Part shown: positions 1 through 5,454 of the stretch, one piece after another
How the letters are laid out: every line of letters starts with the position of its first letter
How positions within the stretch are numbered: position 1 is the first letter of the stretch
Assembly: GCA_019236545.1 (NCBI GenBank)
Contig: JAFAIV010000249.1
Location: 1 to 6,862 of the forward strand
Direction: 5' to 3'
DNA length: 6,862 bases
DNA from: Actinomycetota bacterium
Lineage (GTDB): Bacteria > Actinomycetota > Thermoleophilia > Gaiellales > Gaiellaceae
Position numbers and translations under genes: made by a program
Notes under the pieces: generated by a model
Told to the model about the DNA's origin: nothing
Seen by the model: only the letters and a program-made list of their open reading frames with translations
Database searches by the model: none

Positions 1-50
1 GCCTCGCCGAGCGCGACCTCCGCCGCCTCGCCGCGGATCGCGACGCTCAA
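1..50 (-). CDS. 5' end of an unidentified gene downstream of cysH (partial, TTG start)
   Basis: A reading frame opens at a TTG on the minus strand (50-48) and runs off the window edge. The visible peptide is MSVAIRGEAAEVALGEA. The TTG overlaps the cysH TGA as TTGA, a 4-bp overlap typical of translationally coupled genes. All 15 complete codons after the TTG end in G or C, matching the true genes here, whereas the other two minus-strand frames give arginine/serine-rich shadow peptides with mixed third positions. A weak GGGA ribosome-site candidate lies at 61-58, seven bases before the TTG. The product is too short to identify. By position it is probably the third member of the sulfur operon, but no function is claimed. 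The TTG start is inference, and a later start outside the window is possible. Confidence 0.5.
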   Translation of the reverse strand, partial: MSVAIRGEAAEVALGE

Positions 51-820
51 TGCTTCGTCCCGAGGATCGCCTTCAGCTCGTGCTCGAAGCCGCCGTGCTC
101 GATCGAGCAGTGCATGCCGCACTCCTTCGGCGCGTTCTCCTCCCACCACCAGCGGCCGGCGCGGTCGTCCTCGCCCGGCGAGATCGCGCGGGTGCACGGC
201 GCGCAGCCGATCGACGTGTAGCCCTTCGCGTAGAGCGCGTGGACGGGGACGTCGTTCTCGCGCAGGTACGTCCAGACCTCGCGCTTGGTCCACTCGGCGA
301 GCGGGTTGAGCTTGACGATCGCGCCGTGGTCGTGGTCGATCTCGACCTTGCGGATGTTCGTGCGCGTCGCCCACTGGTCGCGGCGGAGGCCGGTCACCCA
401 CGCGTCGAGGCCGTCGAGATGTGCCGTCAGCGGCTGCACCTTGCGGACGTTGCAGCAGAGGAGGCGGTTCTCGACCGATTCCTTCATCAGGTCGAGGCCC
501 TTCGTCGAGACCATGCGCGCCACCTGGGCCGGGTCCGGCTGGAGGACGTCGAGCTCGAGGCCGGGGTAGCGGTCGCGGAGCGCGGTCATCAGCTCGTGCG
601 TCTCCTCGGGGAGCCGCCCCGTGTCGACCGTGAAGACGCGCACGGTCGGGTCGATCCGGTAGGCCATGTCGATCACGGCCACGTCGTCGGCCTGGAACGC
701 GGCAGAGACGGCGATGTTCTCGAACTCGTCGAGTGCCCACTCGAGCAGCGCCTGCGGCTCCTCCCCCTCGAACCGGATCGAGAGCTCCCCTGCCTCGAGC
801 TCGTCGAGAAGCTCGGTCAT
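47..820 (-). CDS. cysH: Assimilatory adenylylsulfate (APS) reductase, [4Fe-4S] type, complete
   Basis: This cytoplasmic enzyme reduces adenylylsulfate to sulfite and AMP with electrons from thioredoxin or a similar thiol donor. The 257-residue length is normal for the family. The nucleotide-binding PP-loop region is at about residues 37-50 (SAAFQADDVAVID), followed by DTGRLPEET (66-74) and the substrate-binding GLRRDQWATRT stretch (144-154). Cys122-Cys123 and Cys206-x2-Cys209 are the four ligands of the [4Fe-4S] cluster. These mark an APS reductase, since PAPS reductases such as that of E. coli lack them. The C-terminal KECGMHC (232-238) carries the catalytic cysteine, Cys234. Cys238 is an extra cysteine where many homologues have another residue. 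The ATG at 820-818 overlaps the stop of the sulfite reductase gene (ATGA) and has a strong Shine-Dalgarno, so the two are almost certainly one transcript. Older databases may label it phosphoadenylyl-sulfate reductase. Confidence 0.95.
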   Translation of the reverse strand: MTELLDELEAGELSIRFEGEEPQALLEWALDEFENIAVSAAFQADDVAVIDMAYRIDPTVRVFTVDTGRLPEETHELMTALRDRYPGLELDVLQPDPAQVARMVSTKGLDLMKESVENRLLCCNVRKVQPLTAHLDGLDAWVTGLRRDQWATRTNIRKVEIDHDHGAIVKLNPLAEWTKREVWTYLRENDVPVHALYAKGYTSIGCAPCTRAISPGEDDRAGRWWWEENAPKECGMHCSIEHGGFEHELKAILGTKH

Positions 821-2433
821 GCCTCAACCTCCTCGCGGACGCGCTTGCGCGCGGGCTCCAGCCCGGCGAGGACGCCGAGCTCGTCGTCTGTCAGGCGGCG
901 CTGGAACGCCGTGAAGCTCTCGCCGTCGGCGCGGCCGTCGAGCCAGCCCCGGACGAGGCCCTCGACCGCCGGCTCGAGCCGCTCCGTCGGCACGCGCCGG
1001 AAGAGCGAGCCTCCGACCTGCGGCTCCGGGCCGAGCGAGCCGCGGACGAAGATGTCGTACGCGCCGATCCGCGTCCCGGACTCGTCCTTGCCGGTGGTGG
1101 CCTGGAAGCCGAGGTCACCGACCCAGTGCTGGGCGCAGGCGTGTGGGCAGCCGTCGAGGTTGAGCCGCAGCTCCGCGACCTGCGCGCCGAAGGTCGTCTC
1201 CAGGTGCCCGACGAGCTGCTCGAGGCGCGTCTTCGTCTCGCCGACCGAGAAGTTGCAGTGCGGCTCGCCGGTGCACGCGATCGAGGTGCCCCAGATGCCG
1301 TTGCGGTCGAGCGGGAGGCCGATCTCCGCGAGCCGCGCAGTCGTCGCCTCGACGTCCTCGACGCCGGTGACGATCAGGTTCTGGTGGCGCGTCAGCCGGA
1401 TGTCGCCGCCGACTTCCTCGGCGAGGTCCGCGACCGCGATCAGCTGGTCGCCGGAGGTGAGGCCGAGCGGCACCGGGACGCCGATCGCGAAGCGGCCGTC
1501 CTTCTGCGGCGTGATGCCGAGGTGCGGCGACGGCTGGACATCGAGCGGCGGCAGCTCGAAGCGCTCCAGCGTCCGCCCCAGCTTCGCCTCGACGCGCTCG
1601 AGCATCCCGTCGGCGCCGACGTCGTCGACCATGAACTTCAGCCGCGCCTTCACGCGCGACATGCGGTACTTCAGGTCCTCGCTCCAGACCGAGGTGACCG
1701 CGCCGAGGATCTCGGTCGCCTCCTCCTTCGGCACGAAGACGCCGAGGTCGCGCGCGATCCGCGGCACGGACGAGAGGCCGCCGCCGACCTGCACCGCGTA
1801 GCCCTCGCGCCCGTCGTAGACGGCGCCGACGAGCGAGACGCAGTTGATCTCCGGCGCGTTGCAGCGGTGCGCGCACGACGCGATCGAGTACTTGTGCTTG
1901 CGCGGCAGGTTCGCCCACTCCGGGTTGCCGTAGAACTCGTCGGTCGCCGCGTCGATCACCGGCGTCGAGTCGAAGAGCTCGTCCGCCGCGAGGCCGGTGA
2001 GCGGGCAGCCGGTGATGTTGCGGACCGTGTCGCCGCAGCCGCCGGCGCTCGTGATTCCGGCCGCCTCGAGGTCGGCGAAGACGTCGGGGAGCGCGGCCAG
2101 CTCGAGCCAGTGGAGCTGGACGCACTGCCGCGTCGTCAGCTCGGCGTCGCCGCGGCCGTAGCGGTTCGCGACCTCGCCGATCGCGCGCAGCTTCCCGGGC
2201 GAGAGGACGCCGGCTGGGATCTTCACGCGGAGCATGAACGTCCCGACCTTCGGCTTGTCGTGGTAGAGGCCCCACCACTGGAGCCGGACGATGTCCTCCT
2301 CCGGCATGCGCTCGTACCCCGCCGCGATCAGCGCGGGCAGCTCCTCGCGGATGCCGAGCGGCGCCTTGTCGCGCTTGATGCGCTCGACGGAGTTGCGCTC
2401 GTAGACGTCGTCCCAGGTCGGCGCGGCAGCCAT
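817..2433 (-). CDS. sir: Ferredoxin-type sulfite/nitrite reductase, siroheme and [4Fe-4S], complete
   Basis: This cytoplasmic enzyme performs a six-electron reduction, most likely of sulfite to sulfide, using reduced ferredoxin. From the ATG at 2433 it is 538 residues, normal for single-chain NirA/Sir proteins. It shows the usual two-fold repeat: a ferredoxin-like half-domain with FMLRVKIPAG (about 66-75) and TTRQCVQLHW (100-109), then a siroheme-binding segment with VRNITGCP (137-144). The second half-domain (about 305-360) includes RLTRHQNLIV (346-355). The cluster/siroheme ligands are Cys387-x5-Cys393 and Cys429-x3-Cys433, the family's classic pattern. Sequence alone does not cleanly separate sulfite from nitrite reductase, but the 4-bp overlap with cysH argues for sulfite. 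A GTG at 2436 directly precedes the ATG. I prefer the ATG because no Shine-Dalgarno is visible and a -10-like element is placed for a leaderless transcript starting there. Confidence 0.92.
   Translation of the reverse strand: MAAAPTWDDVYERNSVERIKRDKAPLGIREELPALIAAGYERMPEEDIVRLQWWGLYHDKPKVGTFMLRVKIPAGVLSPGKLRAIGEVANRYGRGDAELTTRQCVQLHWLELAALPDVFADLEAAGITSAGGCGDTVRNITGCPLTGLAADELFDSTPVIDAATDEFYGNPEWANLPRKHKYSIASCAHRCNAPEINCVSLVGAVYDGREGYAVQVGGGLSSVPRIARDLGVFVPKEEATEILGAVTSVWSEDLKYRMSRVKARLKFMVDDVGADGMLERVEAKLGRTLERFELPPLDVQPSPHLGITPQKDGRFAIGVPVPLGLTSGDQLIAVADLAEEVGGDIRLTRHQNLIVTGVEDVEATTARLAEIGLPLDRNGIWGTSIACTGEPHCNFSVGETKTRLEQLVGHLETTFGAQVAELRLNLDGCPHACAQHWVGDLGFQATTGKDESGTRIGAYDIFVRGSLGPEPQVGGSLFRRVPTERLEPAVEGLVRGWLDGRADGESFTAFQRRLTDDELGVLAGLEPARKRVREEVEA
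828..833 (-). promoter_or_regulatory. Shine-Dalgarno site of cysH
   Basis: On the minus strand AGGAGG lies seven bases before the cysH ATG, inside the last codons of the sulfite reductase gene. It confirms the cysH start at 820. It also contrasts with the sulfite reductase gene, which has no comparable site before its own start codon. Confidence 0.85.
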
Positions 2434-2439
2434 CACCCG

Positions 2440-2468
2440 AGGCTACGTGGCGTTACTTCACTTAGGAA
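2440..2468 (-). promoter_or_regulatory. Candidate promoter for a leaderless sir-cysH transcript
   Basis: On the minus strand, TAGCCT (2445-2440) fits the actinobacterial -10 pattern TAnnnT. Its final T lies seven bases before the A of the sir ATG (2433), so transcription would start at or next to the start codon. A weak -35-like TTCCTA (2468-2463) stands 17 bp upstream. The lack of a Shine-Dalgarno before sir fits a leaderless message, a common arrangement in actinobacteria. The -35 is poor and no experiment supports the site. A second AT-rich hexamer, TATACA (2501-2496), could be an alternative -10. Confidence 0.45.
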
Positions 2469-2495
2469 AGTGAGTCGTGCGGTTTAGCTTCACTT
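2456..2495 (-). repeat. Operator-like repeat cluster: AAGTGAAG direct repeat plus TCACTT-N4-AAGTGA inverted repeat
   Basis: On the minus strand AAGTGAAG occurs at 2495-2488 and again at 2463-2456, 32 bp apart, close to three helical turns. Between them TCACTT (2473-2468) forms, with the second copy, the inverted repeat TCACTT-TCCT-AAGTGA (2473-2458). The similarity of the direct repeats extends imperfectly past the core (each is followed by TAA and a CC/ACG-rich stretch). The cluster overlaps the proposed -35 and the kinase stop codon, the placement expected for a repressor or an activator of sir-cysH. I do not recognise it as the site of any regulator I know. The short AT-rich stem with no following T-run makes a terminator unlikely. 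Confidence 0.45.
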
Positions 2496-5389
2496 TGTAT
2501 AGCGGCGGCCGGGAGCGCGACGACGAAGCGGGCGCCGCGCGGATGGTTCTCCTCGACCCAGATCCGGCCGCCCATCGCCTCGGTCAGCTCGCGGCAGATG
2601 TAGAGGCCGAGGCCGGACCCACCGACGCCGCCGGCGAGCTCGGGGTCGGAGCGGTAGAAGCGCCGGAAGATCTGCTCGCGGTCGGCGGCTGGCACGCCGA
2701 TGCCGTGGTCGGCGACGACGAAGTGGACGGCCTCCCCGCGCGGCTCGACGATCAGCTCGATCTCGCCCCCCTCCGGCGAGTACTTGACGGCGTTGTCGAG
2801 CAGGTTGGCGAGCACCTGCTGCAGACGTCCGCGGTCGCCGCGCACCGGCACGACGGCGTCCGGGGCGGCCGTGCGGAACGACACCTTCGCGGGCGCGGTG
2901 ACGCCGGCCGCTGCGACCGCCTCCGCCGCTGCGGCGACCGCGTCGAGCGTGTCCTCGCCGAGCGTGAGGACGCCCGACGCGAGCGTCTCGGCGGTGAGGA
3001 TGTCGCTCGTGATCCGCGCGAGCCGCTCGGACTGGCCGGAGATGACGCCGAGGAGCTCGCGACGCGTCGTCTCGTCGACGAGGCCCGCGCGCTCGAGCGT
3101 CTTCGAAGCGCCGTAGATCGCGCTCACCGGCGTCCGCAGCTCGTGCGACACGGTCGTGATCACGCGCGAGCGCACCTCCTCGAGCGCGCTGAGCCGCCCG
3201 AACTCGACGCGCAGGCGCGCCAGCTCGAGGTTCATGCGCACGCGCGCGAGCAGCTCCCGCGCGGAGAACGGCTTGACGAGGTAGTCGTCCGCGCCTGCCT
3301 CGAGCCCTTCGACCGACGCCTCCTCGCCGGCCCGCGCCGAGACGAGGATCAACGGCACTGTCGAGGTCGCCGAGTCGGTGCGCATCGCGCGCAGGAGGCC
3401 GAAGCCGTCGAGGCGCGGCATCATCACGTCGCTGACGACGAGCGCCGGCGGGTCCTGCCGGATGGCCTCGAGCGCGGCGGCGCCGTCGGGGTACGCCGAG
3501 ACGCGCCACGAGCCCTCGAGCAGCCGGACGAGGTACTCGCGCATGTCGGCGTTGTCGTCGACGACGACGATATGGGCGTCCCGCTCCGCCTCGCCGTCCC
3601 CGGCCGTCGTGTCGTCGCGGAGCACGCCCCCCGCCTCCTCCTCGATGCCGGTCAGCCAGCGGCTCGCCTCCTCGACGTACGGAACGGCCATGCCCGCGGC
3701 GGTCCCGCTGAAGCGCTCGTGGTCGAGCTGCTCCTCGGGCAGATGGTCGTGCCCGAGCGGGACCGCGACGGTGAAGGTCGTCCCGCGGCCCGGCTCGCTC
3801 TCGGCGACGACGCGTCCACGGTGGAGCGAGACGAGCTCGTTCACGAGCGCGAGTCCGATGCCCGTGCCCTCGTGGGTGCGCGCCGCGTCGTTGCGGACGC
3901 GGTGGAAGCGCTCGAAGAGCCGCGGGAGCTCGTCGGCGGGGATGCCGGTGCCCGTGTCCGCGACCTCGAGCCGTGCCTCGCCGTCCTCCGCCCGGAGCGA
4001 GACGCGGATCTCGCCCTCGCGCGTGAACTTGAAGGCGTTCGAGACGAGGTTGAGGACGATCCGCTCCCACGCGTCGGTGTCGACGTAGACGTCCTCCGGC
4101 AGCCGCTCCAGGTCGAGCTCGAGCCGCAGACCGGCGCGGTCCATCACCTGCGCGAACGCGCCGACGAGCTCGCGAGTGAGCGCCGCGAGGTCGACGGGCC
4201 GGAACCGCGCCTGCATGCGGGACGCCTCGACGCGGGCGAAGTCCAGCAGCGTGTTGACCATCCGCAGCAGGCGGAGCGCGTTCCGGCGGACGACCTCCGC
4301 GCGCTCCCGCTGCTCCGTGCGCAGGTCGGGATCGAGGAGCGCCTCCTCGACCGGCCCGAGGATCAGCGTCAGCGGCGTGCGCAGCTCGTGGCTGACGTTG
4401 CTGAAGAACGTCGTCTTCGCGCGGTCGAGGGCGGCGAGCTCCTCGGCGCGTCGGCGCTCCTCCTCGTACGCGGTCGCGCCGGCGATGCTCGCGGAGATCT
4501 GGCGCGCGGCGAGGGAGAGGAAGTTGCGGTAGCCCTCGTCGAAGCGCCGGAACGGGCTCAGGCCCACGACGAGGATGCCGCCCGGGCTCGCCTGGCCGGT
4601 GGACGGGATCGGGACGATCGCGACCTCGCGCGGCGGCTCGTCCCACGCGCCGCACGGCAGGTCGTGGCCCTCGACCGGGTGGACGAGGGTGTCCCTGCTG
4701 CCGAGCGCCTCGGCGAGCGGCAGCTCGAGCGCGGGGAGCGGTCCGTCCGTGCCGCTCGACCCGGCGCAGACGATCTCGCCGTCCTCGGTGGCGACGTAGA
4801 TCAGCGCGAACGGGAGGTCGTGGGCATTCGTCTCGAACGCCGAGACGGCGCGCTCGCAGACCTCCTGCCAGGTGCGCGCGTCGGCGGTGCGCGCGGAGAC
4901 CTCGTGCAGCAGCGCCAGCTGGCGCTCGCCGATGACGCGCTGCGTGTCGTCGGTGTTCGCACAGATGATCCCGCCGACGCTGCCGTCGTCCGACGGAACC
5001 GGGCTGTACGAGAACGTGTAGTACGTCTCCTCCCGGTAGCCGTGCCGCTCCATGATCAGGAGCTGGGACTCGACGTACGTCCCCTCCTCGCCGGCGAGGG
5101 CGGTCTCCAGCATCGGGCGGATGACGTCCCAGATCTCGCGCCAGACGACCCGGGTCGGCTGCCCGAGCGCCTCCGGGTGCTTGCCGCCGATGATCGACTT
5201 GTAGGGGTCGTTGTAGAAGTAGACGAGGTCCTCGCCCCAGCCGATCCAGATCGGCTGCCGCGACGTGAGCATGATCCGGACCGCGGTCAGGAGCGCCCGC
5301 GGCCACTCGCCGACGGGCCCGAGCGAGGTGCTCGCCCAGTCGTGGCGGCGGATGCGCTCTCCGAGCTCCCCGCCGCCCGCGAGGAACAC
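2462..5389 (-). CDS. Soluble hybrid sensor histidine kinase, PAS-GAF-HisKA-HATPase-REC-HisKA-HATPase
   Basis: This 975-residue signalling kinase has no signal peptide or membrane segment, so it should sense a cytoplasmic cue. Domains in order: a PAS-like sensor with its GELGERIRRHDW lead-in (about 7-155); a GAF-like domain (about 160-305); a short coiled coil; a first HisKA with His334 in SHELRTP; a first HATPase (about 440-546) with Asn451, DTGTGIP (478-484) and GTGIGLAL (508-515); a linker with PYVEEASRWL (570-579); a receiver (about 605-725) with Asp611/Asp612, phosphoacceptor Asp654 and Lys706; a second HisKA with His749; and a second HATPase (about 853-960) with Asn866, DHGIGVP (894-900) and GGSGLGLY (923-930). 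All key residues of both kinases and the receiver are present, so both transmitters look active. No DNA-binding output and no separate response regulator is visible nearby. The GTG at 5389 is the only plausible start after the in-frame TAG at 5417-5419, and it lacks a clear Shine-Dalgarno. The signal is unknown. Confidence 0.93.
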   Translation of the reverse strand: MFLAGGGELGERIRRHDWASTSLGPVGEWPRALLTAVRIMLTSRQPIWIGWGEDLVYFYNDPYKSIIGGKHPEALGQPTRVVWREIWDVIRPMLETALAGEEGTYVESQLLIMERHGYREETYYTFSYSPVPSDDGSVGGIICANTDDTQRVIGERQLALLHEVSARTADARTWQEVCERAVSAFETNAHDLPFALIYVATEDGEIVCAGSSGTDGPLPALELPLAEALGSRDTLVHPVEGHDLPCGAWDEPPREVAIVPIPSTGQASPGGILVVGLSPFRRFDEGYRNFLSLAARQISASIAGATAYEEERRRAEELAALDRAKTTFFSNVSHELRTPLTLILGPVEEALLDPDLRTEQRERAEVVRRNALRLLRMVNTLLDFARVEASRMQARFRPVDLAALTRELVGAFAQVMDRAGLRLELDLERLPEDVYVDTDAWERIVLNLVSNAFKFTREGEIRVSLRAEDGEARLEVADTGTGIPADELPRLFERFHRVRNDAARTHEGTGIGLALVNELVSLHRGRVVAESEPGRGTTFTVAVPLGHDHLPEEQLDHERFSGTAAGMAVPYVEEASRWLTGIEEEAGGVLRDDTTAGDGEAERDAHIVVVDDNADMREYLVRLLEGSWRVSAYPDGAAALEAIRQDPPALVVSDVMMPRLDGFGLLRAMRTDSATSTVPLILVSARAGEEASVEGLEAGADDYLVKPFSARELLARVRMNLELARLRVEFGRLSALEEVRSRVITTVSHELRTPVSAIYGASKTLERAGLVDETTRRELLGVISGQSERLARITSDILTAETLASGVLTLGEDTLDAVAAAAEAVAAAGVTAPAKVSFRTAAPDAVVPVRGDRGRLQQVLANLLDNAVKYSPEGGEIELIVEPRGEAVHFVVADHGIGVPAADREQIFRRFYRSDPELAGGVGGSGLGLYICRELTEAMGGRIWVEENHPRGARFVVALPAAAIQSEAKPHDSLS

Positions 5390-5454
5390 GTCAGTGCTGG
5401 TGTCGATCGAAACGGCCTACCACCCCCCGGTGCGGTCGTCGCGCGGCGGGCAGA
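5390..5454. other. Intergenic gap between ppc and the kinase gene
   Basis: This is a 65-bp GC-rich spacer. It contains a run of six C (5423-5428, + strand) flanked by a weak CACC/GGTG dyad and a TCGATCGA palindrome (5403-5410). I see no terminator with a T-run, no good -10/-35 pair and no Shine-Dalgarno before the kinase GTG. The kinase may be read through from ppc or may have a promoter I cannot recognise. Confidence 0.5.

Noticed and set aside
136..143. SDSAKD in PEPC (protein residues 136-143) as an unusual variant of the SDSxKD motif
   Set aside because: As I recall, the E. coli enzyme has the same SAK version, so it is ordinary.
2458..2473. Inverted repeat as a rho-independent terminator after the kinase gene
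   Set aside because: The stem is only 6 bp and AT-rich, no T-run follows on the minus strand, and it overlaps the stop codon. An operator is the better reading.
50..2487. Two 583-584-codon plus-strand frames opposite cysH and sir
   Set aside because: Same GC artefact: low-complexity translations, no recognisable motif, fully antisense to well-identified enzymes.
1115..5306. Long alternative minus-strand frames inside sir and the kinase (about 387 and 938 codons)
   Set aside because: They are out-of-frame arginine/alanine/proline-rich shadows of the real genes.
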